The notes under the pieces: generated by a model
The model's database searches: none
The model's input: the letters and a program-made list of their open reading frames with translations, nothing else
What the model was told of the DNA's origin: nothing
Assembly: GCF_047946665.1 (NCBI RefSeq)
Contig: NZ_CP172312.1
Location: 4,526,001 to 4,590,000, forward strand
DNA length: 64,000 bases
Origin: Allohahella sp002354735
GTDB taxonomy: Bacteria; Pseudomonadota; Gammaproteobacteria; Pseudomonadales; Oleiphilaceae
Direction of reading: 5' to 3'
Made by a program: the position numbers and the translations under genes
Shown here: positions 41,433 through 50,563 of the stretch, piece after piece
How positions within the stretch are numbered: the stretch's first letter is position 1
Layout of the letters: every line of letters begins with the position of its first letter

Positions 41433-42317
41433 ATGGGCTCTGTATTACCGTTCTCCAATGACCCCTTTCAGCTTCCAGAAATCACCGACCTGTTACTCGA
41501 TACCGTTTTTGTGGTCGACGCAGAGGGTATCTGTATTTCTGTCAGTGCCGCCTGCGAGCAGACCTTCGGGTATACCCGTAATGAGCTGATTGGTCGGCGA
41601 ATCATTGAACTGACCCATCCAGACGACCGTGAAATGACAGAACGCGTGGCCGCCCAGGTCAGGCAGGGCGTTCCGCAACGTCACTTCGTGAACCGTTACA
41701 TTCACAAGGAGGGCAAGACGGTGCATATCATGTGGTCGGCTCGCTGGCTGGAGCATGAACAGTTACGATTGGCGGTAGCACGCGATATCACGGATTTGAA
41801 ACTTGCCGAGGCCCGGCTTGAACACCTCGCCCATCACGACCCGCTCACCGATCTGCCAAACCGCACTCTGTTTAATGAAGCTCTCGATCTAGGTATGGCA
41901 CGTGCCCTGCGCACGCAGGAAAAGCTCGCGCTCCTGTATATCGACCTGGATATGTTCAAGCCTGTGAATGACCGCTGCGGCCATGAAGCCGGCGACCAGC
42001 TTCTGATAGCTATCGCGCAGCGTCTCAATGCAGAAATGCGTGGTTCGGATGTGGTCTGTCGATTGGGTGGAGACGAGTTCGCGATCTTGCTGACGGGGTT
42101 ATCGGCCACAGACAATTTGGGATCGGTTTTGCCCGTCGCCAAAGCCAAAGTCGATGCTGTCTTTGCAGAACCGTTTCTGGTCGGCAATGAGCGTTGCCCG
42201 ATGACGGCCAGTCTGGGCTGTGCTCTGTTTCCAGACGATAGTATCGATCGAAATTCGCTGTTTAGGATGGCTGACTCACGAATGTACGCGGCAAAGCGCA
42301 GAGCACTGCCTGCTTAG
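41433..42317 (+). CDS. PAS-GGDEF diguanylate cyclase
   Basis: A 294-residue cytoplasmic sensor enzyme making cyclic-di-GMP from GTP. A PAS domain (~15-135; FVVDAEGICISVSAACEQTFGYTRNELIG, then VHIMWSARW) precedes the GGDEF domain (~140-290). The active site is an intact GGDEF in RLGGDEFAILL. An inhibitory I-site RxxD sits exactly five residues before it (RGSD-VVCRL-GGDEF), so product inhibition is expected. No membrane helix, so the ligand is cytoplasmic. It stands alone and converges on the 110-aa gene with one nt between stops. Confidence 0.93.
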   Translation: MGSVLPFSNDPFQLPEITDLLLDTVFVVDAEGICISVSAACEQTFGYTRNELIGRRIIELTHPDDREMTERVAAQVRQGVPQRHFVNRYIHKEGKTVHIMWSARWLEHEQLRLAVARDITDLKLAEARLEHLAHHDPLTDLPNRTLFNEALDLGMARALRTQEKLALLYIDLDMFKPVNDRCGHEAGDQLLIAIAQRLNAEMRGSDVVCRLGGDEFAILLTGLSATDNLGSVLPVAKAKVDAVFAEPFLVGNERCPMTASLGCALFPDDSIDRNSLFRMADSRMYAAKRRALPA

Positions 42318-42318
42318 G

Positions 42319-42651
42319 CTAAACCAGAGGTCGACGATTCGACCGCTTGTCCTCCCAATCCAGCGCATCGACTTCATACCATCCCATTCTGCTCAGAACC
42401 GCCTGCTTGGTAGGCTCCGATAGCGTCGGCCAGAGATTGCGAAACTGGTCCAGCCCAATTTCCCGTCGATGGCTCATCTTACTGTTGAGGGCATTCTTGA
42501 TCTGCGGCAGGCGCAGAGCTTCCCCCAGCTTGCCTGGGAAGATCATCGTCTGCCCCAGCACCTTTCTGGCGTGCGTCCGCTGACGAAGAATGGTATCGAG
42601 CGCAGCAGCTGCTTCCTGCGCACGCTCGACCGTAAAGTGGCTTGGATCCAT
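42319..42651 (-). CDS. Hypothetical protein downstream of spoVR
   Basis: A 110-residue helical, basic protein with no recognised domain. Visible features are a predicted helical N-terminus (ERAQEAAAALDTIL) and a Trp-rich C-terminus (MGWYEVDALDWEDKR). It begins 9 nt after the spoVR stop, with no promoter in between, so it is probably the last gene of the prkA-yeaH-spoVR operon. Its role would then lie in that stationary-phase system. I could not match it to a family. Confidence 0.6.
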   Translation of the reverse strand: MDPSHFTVERAQEAAAALDTILRQRTHARKVLGQTMIFPGKLGEALRLPQIKNALNSKMSHRREIGLDQFRNLWPTLSEPTKQAVLSRMGWYEVDALDWEDKRSNRRPLV

Positions 42652-42660
42652 AACATCAGA

Positions 42661-44280
42661 CTATACGTCCGGATCGGATCCGTCGATCTGACTTTCTTGA
42701 TCAGGCACACTCATCGTGCCAACCACCCGCTCATCGTAGACAGTCTCCAGGTGCACGTCGAACCCCCACAGACGGTGGATATGCTTGAGTACCTCTTCAG
42801 CATCCTCTGCGTGCAGCGGCACACGGTCGGTAGGTGCATGACGAAGCGTAAGCGAACGATCACCGCGAACGTTGACGTTGTAGACCTGAATATTCGGATC
42901 GCGCATGCTGAGATTATATTGGCGTGCCAACGCTTCCCGCACCCGCCGATAGCCGTTCTCGTCGTGAATGGCCTCGATGCGGTAATGCGACGCCTCGTCG
43001 TCGTCAAGAATATGAAAGAACTTGAAGTCGCGAATTACCTTGGGTGAGAGAAACTGCAGGATGAAGCTCTCATCCTTGAAGTTGCGCATTGCGAAGTGCA
43101 CGGTTTGCAACCAGTCAGAGCCTGCTATATCAGGGAACCATTTGCGATCTTCTTCGGTGGGGGACTCGCAAATGCGCTTGATGTCCTGAAACATGGCATA
43201 GCCCAGCGCATACACATTTATCCCACTGTAGTAGCGACTGTCGAACTCCGGCTGAAACACCACTGACGTATGGCTCTGCAGGAACTCGAGCATATGCCCG
43301 TCGGGGATATAGCCCTTGTCATACATGCGGTTGATGAGCGTGTAGTGCCAGAAGGTGGCCCAGCCTTCGTTCATCACCTGAGTCTGGCGCTGCGGGTAGA
43401 AATATTGGGCGACCTTGCGGACGATACGAACGATCTCACGTTGCCAGGGTTCCAGTAGCGGCGCGTTCTTCTCGATGAAATAGAGCAGGTTTTCCTGCGG
43501 TTCCAGTGGGAAGCGGGTCCGTTTCTTTTGCGCGTCCTTGGCATCCTTTTGCGGGATGGTTCGCCACAGCTCATTCACCTGCTGCTGCAGGTACTGCTCA
43601 CGCTCTTTCATCTTTCTTTCTTCTTCACCGGCCGAGATCGGTGAAGGGCGCTTATAGCGGTCGACGCCGTGATTCATGATGGCATGGCAGGAGTCGAGGA
43701 ACTTCTCGACCTCTTCGACGCCGTGGCGCTGCTCGCACTTGGTAATGTAGTTCTTCGCGAACAGCAGGTAGTCGATAATCGCACTGGCATCGGTCCAGGT
43801 ACGGAACAGGTAGTTGCCCTTGAAGAAGGAGTTGTGGCCGTAGCACGCGTGCGCGATGACCAGTGCCTGCATCAGGATGGTGTTCTCTTCCATCAGGTAG
43901 GCGATACAGGGGTCGGAATTAATGACGATCTCGTAGGCGAGGCCCATCTGGCCGCGCTTGTAAGCTTTCTCTGTCTGCAGGAACTGCTTGCCGAAAGACC
44001 AGTGGTTGTAGCCGAGCGGCATCCCCACCGATGAGTAGGCATCCATCATCTGCTCGGCGCTGATTACCTCGATCTGATTGGGGTAGGTGTCAAGACCATA
44101 TTCCTCGGCACACTCTTTAATGGCGCGGTCGAACTCATCGATGAGCTCGAAGCTCCAGTCACTGCCTTCGGTAATAGGTTTGAAGCGTGTCTCTATAGGC
44201 TTGATGGCGCTCGCCTTGATCGGGTGTGCCCACGACACTGTCTGCGCTTTGCCTGTTGGATCGTTCATCGAATGCTGCAT
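42661..44280 (-). CDS. ycgB: SpoVR family protein (YcgB)
   Basis: A 539-residue cytoplasmic protein of the SpoVR family. It has the characteristic AYGLDTYPNQIEVISAEQMMDAYSS-type start and the histidine-rich core (HACYGHNSFFKGNYLF, MNEGWATFWHYTL), which suggests a metal site. Needed for spore cortex formation in Bacillus, but in gammaproteobacteria it travels with yeaH and prkA. ATG 44280 has an AAGGGTG ribosome site; GTG 44292 is less likely because that site overlaps it. It follows yeaH after 21 nt. Confidence 0.93.
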   Translation of the reverse strand: MQHSMNDPTGKAQTVSWAHPIKASAIKPIETRFKPITEGSDWSFELIDEFDRAIKECAEEYGLDTYPNQIEVISAEQMMDAYSSVGMPLGYNHWSFGKQFLQTEKAYKRGQMGLAYEIVINSDPCIAYLMEENTILMQALVIAHACYGHNSFFKGNYLFRTWTDASAIIDYLLFAKNYITKCEQRHGVEEVEKFLDSCHAIMNHGVDRYKRPSPISAGEEERKMKEREQYLQQQVNELWRTIPQKDAKDAQKKRTRFPLEPQENLLYFIEKNAPLLEPWQREIVRIVRKVAQYFYPQRQTQVMNEGWATFWHYTLINRMYDKGYIPDGHMLEFLQSHTSVVFQPEFDSRYYSGINVYALGYAMFQDIKRICESPTEEDRKWFPDIAGSDWLQTVHFAMRNFKDESFILQFLSPKVIRDFKFFHILDDDEASHYRIEAIHDENGYRRVREALARQYNLSMRDPNIQVYNVNVRGDRSLTLRHAPTDRVPLHAEDAEEVLKHIHRLWGFDVHLETVYDERVVGTMSVPDQESQIDGSDPDV

Positions 44281-44301
44281 GATCTTTGTCACCCTTGACG
44301 G

Positions 44302-45603
44302 TCACCCGTTCTCAAGCTGCTTCTGAAACAGTTTTCGGAATACGGGGTAGATATCTGAAGCGTCGCCGATCTGCTCAATGGCGAAGCGCCCTGGGAACTG
44401 CGCAGCGATCTTCTCATACTCATACCAGAGCATCTGGTGCTCGTGCGGTGTTATCTCTATATACGAATAGTACTGAAGGCGCGGCAGAATGCTCTCTGCC
44501 AGCAGCTTGCTGCAACGGGGCGAGTCATCATTCCAGTTGTCGCCGTCGCTCGCCTGCGCCGCATAGATGTTCCAGTCCTGCGCAGGGTAGCGCTGCTCGA
44601 CGATCTCAGCCATCAGCTTTAGCGCGCTGGAGACGATGGTGCCGCCGGTCTCCCTGCTGTAGAAGAACTCCTCTTCATTGACCTCTTTCGCACTGGTGTG
44701 GTGGCGAATGAAAACAACGTCGATCTTCTCGTAGTTCCGCTGAAGAAAAAGGTAGAGCAATATGAAGAATCGCTTGGCGATGTCCTTGTGGTTCTGGCTC
44801 ATCGAGCCGGAAACATCCATCAGACAGAACATAACGGCTGAAGTGGCTGGCTTTGGCTGCTTCAGATGCTGGTTATAGCGGATGTCGATTTCATCGATGT
44901 ACGGGATCGACTTGATGCGCTTGCGAAGCCGCGCGATTTCCGCTTCAACCTCGAGCATACGGTCCTTGAGCTTGAGTACAGGATCATCAATGGCCGGGTG
45001 TGCCTTCAGGGCCTCTAGTTCAGCCTCGAGTTCCTTGATACGGCCGCGCGTGCGCCCGCCCAGTGCAAGTCGTCTGGCATAGGCGCCACGAAGACTGCGG
45101 ACGATATTGATCTTGCTCGGTGTGCCAGAGGTGGTATACCCGGCACGCACGTATTTGAATTTGGTGGTGTCCTTCAGCTGCTTCTGCACCAGGTTCGGCA
45201 GTTCGAGGTCCTCGAACATGAAATCGAGAAACTCCTCCTGTGAAATCTGGAACACGAACTCGTCGTTGCCTTCACCGGAATCACCCGCCTTGCCCTGACC
45301 CTGACCTTGTCCACCACCACCTTCCGGCCGTTCGATCAGGTCGCCCTGGGTGTATTCCTTGTTGCCGGGATGCACGACATTACGACGGCCACCGCGGCCA
45401 CTGCGGAACAGCGGCTCACTGATGTCCTTGGTTGGTATGGATATACGCTCGCCCCGATCGATATCGGTGATGGAGCGCTTATTGACAGCCTCGGTAACCG
45501 CCTTCCGAATATGACTCTTGTAGCGGCGAAGAAAGCGCTGTCGGTTGACAGCACTCTTGTTCTTGCCGTTGAGCCGCCTGTCGACGACATGGGTTCCATT
45601 CAT
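44302..45603 (-). CDS. yeaH: YeaH/YhbH family protein (DUF444)
   Basis: A 433-residue protein of the DUF444 family. The N-terminal half is basic with a Gly/Gln-rich insert (~95-110, GGGGQGQGQG). The C-terminal half has a von Willebrand A-like region with a MIDAS-type DVSGSMSQ, followed by TGGTIVSSAL and ASDGDNWNDDS. It works with PrkA and SpoVR in stationary-phase/stress adaptation; the biochemical role is not established. It lies 79 nt after prkA. Confidence 0.94.
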   Translation of the reverse strand: MNGTHVVDRRLNGKNKSAVNRQRFLRRYKSHIRKAVTEAVNKRSITDIDRGERISIPTKDISEPLFRSGRGGRRNVVHPGNKEYTQGDLIERPEGGGGQGQGQGKAGDSGEGNDEFVFQISQEEFLDFMFEDLELPNLVQKQLKDTTKFKYVRAGYTTSGTPSKINIVRSLRGAYARRLALGGRTRGRIKELEAELEALKAHPAIDDPVLKLKDRMLEVEAEIARLRKRIKSIPYIDEIDIRYNQHLKQPKPATSAVMFCLMDVSGSMSQNHKDIAKRFFILLYLFLQRNYEKIDVVFIRHHTSAKEVNEEEFFYSRETGGTIVSSALKLMAEIVEQRYPAQDWNIYAAQASDGDNWNDDSPRCSKLLAESILPRLQYYSYIEITPHEHQMLWYEYEKIAAQFPGRFAIEQIGDASDIYPVFRKLFQKQLENG

Positions 45604-45682
45604 TCAGCCACCACTGGAAAGACCGCAGGGATTGCATCGCCAGGTAAGGCAAAGGCATGAGCATCATTCAAACCAAGTCGCA

Positions 45683-47605
45683 TTACTGGGATTTGCGCAC
45701 CCTCAGATACCATTCGCACAGCAGTCGCACCTGCTTCTCGGTATAACCTCGTTCTATCAGTCGCTTGACGAAATCCTGGTGCTTGGTCTGGTCGTCCTGC
45801 GAGGCCTTGGGATTGAACGAAATAACGGGCAGCAGATCCTCGGTGTTCGAGAACATCTTCTTCTCGATAACAGATCGCAGCTTTTCATAGCTGAGCCAGG
45901 ATGGATTCTTGCCCTGATTGTTCGCCCGCGCTCTCAGTACGAAGTTGACCACCTCGTTCCGGAAGTCTTTTGGATTACTGATACCTGCTGGCTTCTCGAT
46001 TTTCTCCAGCTCATCGTTGATGGAGCTTCGATCGAAGTTCTCACCAGTCTCGGGATCACGGTATTCCTGATCCTGAATCCAGAAATCGGCATAGGTGACG
46101 TAGCGATCGAAAATGTTCTGGCCATACTCGGAATAGCTTTCCAGGTAGGCGGTCTGAATTTCCTTGCCAATGAACTCCACATACTGTGGCGCCAGGAACT
46201 CCTTGATGTTACGCAGGTAGCGGTCCTGAACCTCCGGCGCGTATTGTTCCTGTTCAATCTGTCGCTCGAGCACATACAGCAGGTGAACAGGGTTGGCCGC
46301 AATTTCAGTGGTGTCGAAATTGAACACGCGGCTCAATATCTTGAATGCGAAGCGTGTGGACAAACCATCCATGCCTTCATCGACACCAGCGTTGTCACGA
46401 TATTCCTGAATCGACTTCGCCTTTGGATCGGTGTCCTTGATGTTTTGCCCGTCATACACCTTCATCTTGCTGAAGATGCTGGAATTTTCAGGCTCCTTGA
46501 GCCGAGACAATACAGAGAATTGCGCCAGCATGTTCAGTGTGTCGGGTGCGCAGGGCGCGCCAGCGAGTGAACTCGAACTCAACAGCTTGTCATAAATCTT
46601 TATTTCTTCTGTAACGCGCAGGCAATAAGGCACCTTCACGATGTAAATACGGTCGAGAAAGGCCTCGTTGTTCTTGTTGTTGCGGAAGGTCTGCCACTCG
46701 CTCTCGTTCGAGTGCGCCATAATGATGCCTTCGAAGGGAACAGCACCCATGCCTTCCGTGGTGTTGTAATTGCCTTCCTGCGTCGCTGTGAGCAGTGGGT
46801 GGAGCACCTTGATGGGGGCCTTGAACATCTCGACGAACTCGAGCATGCCCTGGTTGGCCTTGTTCAGACCACCAGAGAAGCTGTAGGCATCAGGATCATC
46901 CTGTGCATACTCCTCGAGCATCCTGATATTGACCTTGCCGACGAGCGCGCTGATATCCTGGTTGTTCTCGTCACCAGGTTCAGTCTTGGCAAGTGCGATC
47001 TGGTTGAGCAGGCTGGGGTAGAGTTTGACTACCCTGAACTTGCTGATATCGCCGTTGTATTCATGCAGCCGCTTAACGGCCCAGGGCGACATGATGTAGT
47101 TCAGGTAGCGCTTCGGAATGCCGTATTCGTCTTGCAGAATCTGGCCGTCTTCGAGCGGGTCAAACAGGCCGAGCGGGCTCTCCTGAATGGGTGAACCCTT
47201 GATGGCGTAGAAAGGCTGTTTCTGGAATAGCGACTTCAGTTTCTCGGCGAGTGAGGACTTACCGCCACCAACTGGACCAAGGAGGTAGAGAATCTGTTTC
47301 TTTTCCTCGAGGCCCTGGGCCGCATGCTTGAAGAAGGACACGATCTGGTCAACGGCCTCTTCCATGCCGTGGAACTCTTCGAATTCCGGATAACGCTTGA
47401 TGATTTTGTTACTGAAGATTCTGCTGAGACGGGAATCTTTCGCTGTATCGACGAACTTGGGTTCACCGATTGCCATAAGCATGCGTTCAGAAGCAGATGC
47501 GTAGGCTGATGGGTCCTTCTTGCAGATTTCGAGGTACTCCTCCAGGGAGTATTCCTCTTCCTGCCGCGCTTCGAACCGATTCGAGAAGTGAGAAAATAAA
47601 CTCAT
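45683..47605 (-). CDS. yeaG: PrkA-type serine protein kinase / AAA ATPase (YeaG)
   Basis: A 640-residue protein with an N-terminal AAA+ region (Walker A GPVGGGKSS, residues ~110-118) and a C-terminal PrkA domain. Family members are described as kinases or AAA proteases; both have been proposed. The N-terminus MSLFSHFSNRFEARQEEEYSLEEYL and the regions with AHSNESEWQTFRNNKNNEAFLDRIYIVKVPY match the enterobacterial YeaG group well. It is first in the prkA-yeaH-spoVR run. In E. coli this set is stationary-phase and nitrogen-starvation induced. Confidence 0.95.
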   Translation of the reverse strand: MSLFSHFSNRFEARQEEEYSLEEYLEICKKDPSAYASASERMLMAIGEPKFVDTAKDSRLSRIFSNKIIKRYPEFEEFHGMEEAVDQIVSFFKHAAQGLEEKKQILYLLGPVGGGKSSLAEKLKSLFQKQPFYAIKGSPIQESPLGLFDPLEDGQILQDEYGIPKRYLNYIMSPWAVKRLHEYNGDISKFRVVKLYPSLLNQIALAKTEPGDENNQDISALVGKVNIRMLEEYAQDDPDAYSFSGGLNKANQGMLEFVEMFKAPIKVLHPLLTATQEGNYNTTEGMGAVPFEGIIMAHSNESEWQTFRNNKNNEAFLDRIYIVKVPYCLRVTEEIKIYDKLLSSSSLAGAPCAPDTLNMLAQFSVLSRLKEPENSSIFSKMKVYDGQNIKDTDPKAKSIQEYRDNAGVDEGMDGLSTRFAFKILSRVFNFDTTEIAANPVHLLYVLERQIEQEQYAPEVQDRYLRNIKEFLAPQYVEFIGKEIQTAYLESYSEYGQNIFDRYVTYADFWIQDQEYRDPETGENFDRSSINDELEKIEKPAGISNPKDFRNEVVNFVLRARANNQGKNPSWLSYEKLRSVIEKKMFSNTEDLLPVISFNPKASQDDQTKHQDFVKRLIERGYTEKQVRLLCEWYLRVRKSQ

Positions 47606-47749
47606 CTGGCTGCTCCGGAATGACTGCTAAGTGACGATGTGCGGCATGCCATACGCGGCATGCGATGCCAACAATTCTACTTGCCTTCCTTTGCTTCTGA
47701 ACTCCCCCGGGCACAAGGGTTGGTCATCAGAAAAACCGTCTTGACGACC

Positions 47750-47773
47750 ATGCTTTCAGAGCTCAGAAAGCAT
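47750..47773. repeat. 24-bp near-perfect dyad upstream of prkA
   Basis: ATGCTTTC-A-GAGCTC-A-GAAAGCAT: 8-bp arms around a GAGCTC palindrome, symmetric except for one A opposite A on each side. It lies between hemolysin III and prkA, 145 nt from the prkA start and 66 nt past the hemolysin III stop. It may be an operator or part of a terminator; no T-run follows the arms immediately. Confidence 0.55.
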
Positions 47774-47838
47774 TGCGTTCACTTAGAATATAGTCGAATT
47801 CCGGAGGCATGGATAGACGTCTTATGCTCGAAATCGCT

Positions 47839-48525
47839 TCATGACGATTCTGTAAGTAACACTCCGTAGTACACGGCGATGTAATGGCAGGTGCTTCCGC
47901 CGAGCACGAAAAGATGCCAGATCGAGTGCGCGTAGGGCACCCTGTCGAGGAGGTAGAAAACGATGCCAACGGTGTAGACGATGCCGCCTGCAATGATCAG
48001 GTCAAGCGCCACTGGCGGCAGGCTCATCATCAGTTGCGGCGCGACTATCAGCCCCATCCAGCCCATAACGATGTAGTTCACCAGATGCACCTTGTGGCGC
48101 TTACCTGGGCTGCGCAGCTTGAAGTAAATTCCCGAGATCGCCAGGGTCCAAAGAATGGCGAAAACCACCCAGCCAGTTGTGCTCCGCATATTAACGAGCA
48201 AAAAGGGGGTATAGGTTCCGGCTATGAGAAGATAGATGGCGCAGTGATCGAATTGGTTCAGCAGATATTTCGCCCGGGGGTGCTCGACGCCGTGGTACAG
48301 CATGGATGCCAGGTAGAGCAGGAACAGTGAGGCGCCGTAGATTGAAACGGCTACGATGGCCCAGGCATCACGCTCCTGACTTGCGAGCACGATGAGGATC
48401 GTGATAGCGGCCACGCTGACAAAGGCACCGAGCCCGTGCGTGACGGCATTGATGATTTCTTCGACTTTCGATTGCGCACGGACGCTCTTGCCGCCTGCTG
48501 GTTCAGGGCTGTTTGCTTCAGGCAT
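47839..48525 (-). CDS. Hemolysin III / PAQR-family membrane protein
   Basis: A 228-residue seven-transmembrane protein. The family marks are NAVTHGLGAF, SMLYHGVEH, FDHCAIYLLIAGTYTPF and the C-terminal SIWHLFVLGGSTCHYIAV; the conserved His and Asp residues are the putative metal ligands. Despite the name, a cytolytic role is not implied; bacterial members are linked to membrane lipid homeostasis. It is transcribed away from the PilZ gene, 48 nt after it. Confidence 0.92.
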   Translation of the reverse strand: MPEANSPEPAGGKSVRAQSKVEEIINAVTHGLGAFVSVAAITILIVLASQERDAWAIVAVSIYGASLFLLYLASMLYHGVEHPRAKYLLNQFDHCAIYLLIAGTYTPFLLVNMRSTTGWVVFAILWTLAISGIYFKLRSPGKRHKVHLVNYIVMGWMGLIVAPQLMMSLPPVALDLIIAGGIVYTVGIVFYLLDRVPYAHSIWHLFVLGGSTCHYIAVYYGVLLTESS

Positions 48526-48573
48526 GGAGGCATTCTCTCTGGTTTCTGCGCGCCCTGTTGAGCGCGACCAAGG

Positions 48574-49125
48574 CTAGTCTAAATTATAGCGCTCCAAACA
48601 TGAACTTTGTGCGAGTTCGTTTTCAATGGCTAGCAGACTGGCCTGGCGCCGTGCAGGTGCCAAGGACTTCTCGGAATCGGTAGTGCCGTCATCCGTTGGG
48701 GAAGGGCCGTTAATAAACCGTAGGCCATAATTGGTGCCTACGTCAGAGTCCGTAACATAGACAAACTGTGCAGGCAGACCGCGGATTTCAATCAAGCCAA
48801 CCGCAGCGCCGCCCGGCTCCGGCGAACACTGAAAATCGAAGTCGAATAGGGCGTGAGGAGCCTGACGCTGGTTGTCCCTATCCGCAAAGCGGCTGATATC
48901 GACTGGCTCGTGATGAAAGAAGCCAAGGCCCTGATGATTGAAATTGGTGGGCGTCACCGCAATCGGGCGGCCGTAATAATCCGGTGCGCTGTCCTTCTCG
49001 CAGACGCAACGCGGCAACAGCAGGCGCACATGGCAATTCGCGAAGCTGTCACTGCACAGGTAGCGCTGCAGTTTTCTGCGCTCCTGTGGATGGCTACCAG
49101 ACTCATGGCCGTTTTCGTCGCTCAT
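48574..49125 (-). CDS. Divergent PilZ-domain protein
   Basis: A 183-residue cytoplasmic protein. The N-terminus ERRKLQRYLC fits the PilZ RxxxR motif that grips c-di-GMP. The second motif, normally D/NxSxxG, reads NFNHQGLGFF, so Ser is replaced and binding may be altered or lost. Its ATG overlaps the stop of the HD-GYP gene (ATGA), so the two are translationally coupled and likely act together in c-di-GMP signalling. Residues after ~145 are low-complexity and polar. Confidence 0.7.
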   Translation of the reverse strand: MSDENGHESGSHPQERRKLQRYLCSDSFANCHVRLLLPRCVCEKDSAPDYYGRPIAVTPTNFNHQGLGFFHHEPVDISRFADRDNQRQAPHALFDFDFQCSPEPGGAAVGLIEIRGLPAQFVYVTDSDVGTNYGLRFINGPSPTDDGTTDSEKSLAPARRQASLLAIENELAQSSCLERYNLD

Positions 49126-50399
49126 GACTTGTGCTCATCAAGGGTGGGGTAGTTGAGAATAAGGCCGCCTTCTAAGTGCTTTTGAAGCTTTACGCCAAAG
49201 CTGCCGTCAGGGATCTCGCGATTGATGGTGTATATTTTCCCCGTCGAATCCTTCGGCTCCTTCAGCAGGTCGAGCAAAATTTTCTGCTCGAGCTTGCGCT
49301 TCTGCGCGTCGAGCACCACCACGATCTTGGGCTTGAGCTTGCTCTTCGGATTCTGCATCACAACGATGCCGACCTCGCCAGTATGCAGTTCCACAATGGA
49401 GCCCGGTGGGTAGATGCCGATCATCTTGATGAACTCTTTCGCAAGCTCATCATCGAATTGCGTGCCCCTGAAACGATAGATGATGTCCAGTGCCTCCATG
49501 GATGCGCGTCCACGGCTATAGGAGCGATTGGAGGTAATGGCATCGTAGGTGTCCACGATGGCGACCAGCTTGGCGTAGTAGGGAATCTGATTTGCCTTGA
49601 GCTTGCGGGGATAGCCATTGCCATCAAGACGTTCATGATGATTGTACGCAACATCCACTGCCTTGTTCAGCATGCCGGGCTGACTCATCAGAATATCCCG
49701 GCCGAACTCTGCGTGCCTGCGCATCAGCTCGAATTCGTCTGGCGTCAATGATGTCGGCTTGTTCAACACTTCCAGCGGCACCTTCATCTTGCCGACGTCG
49801 TGTAGCATACCGCACAAGCCAATGAGTCGAATCTCGTCCTCAGGCAGACCGAGCCGCTTGGCAAAGGCAGCAGAAAGAATGCAGACGTTGAGGCAGTGCT
49901 CGGCCGTATACTCGTCCTGGTTGCGAATCTTCGATAGCCACATGAGGGCGTCATCGTTCCGCAGCAGGCTGTCGACGATATCGTCCACCACTTCCTTGGT
50001 CTTGTTGATATCGAGAGTCTTGCCGATGCGAATGCCCGAGAGGATGCTGGTGGCCATGCTCTTGGCGATCTTGTAACTTTCCCTCGCCTTGCCGATTTCC
50101 TCACTGACGTCGATCTTGTTGATATACACGAACTGGGGCGTCCGTGTAGCTGTGGCAGCCCGGCCAGGGGCTTGAGCCGGCTTGCGATCGGCAACCTGAC
50201 CGTACTGCTTGTAAGACTTGCCCTCAACATAAATGAACTGGCACTGTTCACGCAGGGCGTTGATTTCGTCCTGATCCTTGACAACGAAACCCTGAAGCAT
50301 GAAGTCAGTTTCTTCCCACGGACGATCGAGCCTGATGACATGCATCCCAAGCTGGGCTTCGCTGGCAGGAATCTTTATTTCAAACAGATCTACGCTCAT
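49122..50399 (-). CDS. HD-GYP cyclic-di-GMP phosphodiesterase with DUF3391
   Basis: A 425-residue cytoplasmic enzyme degrading c-di-GMP. The N-terminal DUF3391 (~1-110) is typical of one HD-GYP class. The HD-GYP domain has HDVGKMKVP (HD pair), HHERLDGNGYP and the Asp-Thr-Tyr block VDTYDAITSNRSY. The GYP triplet reads GYP in GNGYPRKL, so the enzyme looks active. It is followed by a coupled PilZ gene. A PAS-GGDEF cyclase lies 7.7 kb away. The start ATG 50399 is divergent from the YihY gene. Confidence 0.94.
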   Translation of the reverse strand: MSVDLFEIKIPASEAQLGMHVIRLDRPWEETDFMLQGFVVKDQDEINALREQCQFIYVEGKSYKQYGQVADRKPAQAPGRAATATRTPQFVYINKIDVSEEIGKARESYKIAKSMATSILSGIRIGKTLDINKTKEVVDDIVDSLLRNDDALMWLSKIRNQDEYTAEHCLNVCILSAAFAKRLGLPEDEIRLIGLCGMLHDVGKMKVPLEVLNKPTSLTPDEFELMRRHAEFGRDILMSQPGMLNKAVDVAYNHHERLDGNGYPRKLKANQIPYYAKLVAIVDTYDAITSNRSYSRGRASMEALDIIYRFRGTQFDDELAKEFIKMIGIYPPGSIVELHTGEVGIVVMQNPKSKLKPKIVVVLDAQKRKLEQKILLDLLKEPKDSTGKIYTINREIPDGSFGVKLQKHLEGGLILNYPTLDEHKS

Positions 50400-50563
50400 C
50401 CAACGAGTATAGGCAGAAGCTGTAAAATCGTAAATTTGTAGTCGAAATGAGCGCCGTTATCTGTAGGCCGCATGGGGTAAAGTTTCTCACATGACTACAC
50501 TTGTAGGGTCACTAAGGCGCATTTCTGTTTAGCCACGAATGCAACAGCACAGGGAAACACTGG

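Noticed and set aside
45545..46570. 341-codon plus-strand frame antisense to prkA and yeaH
   Set aside because: Antisense shadow of two recognised genes; no ribosome site or domain.
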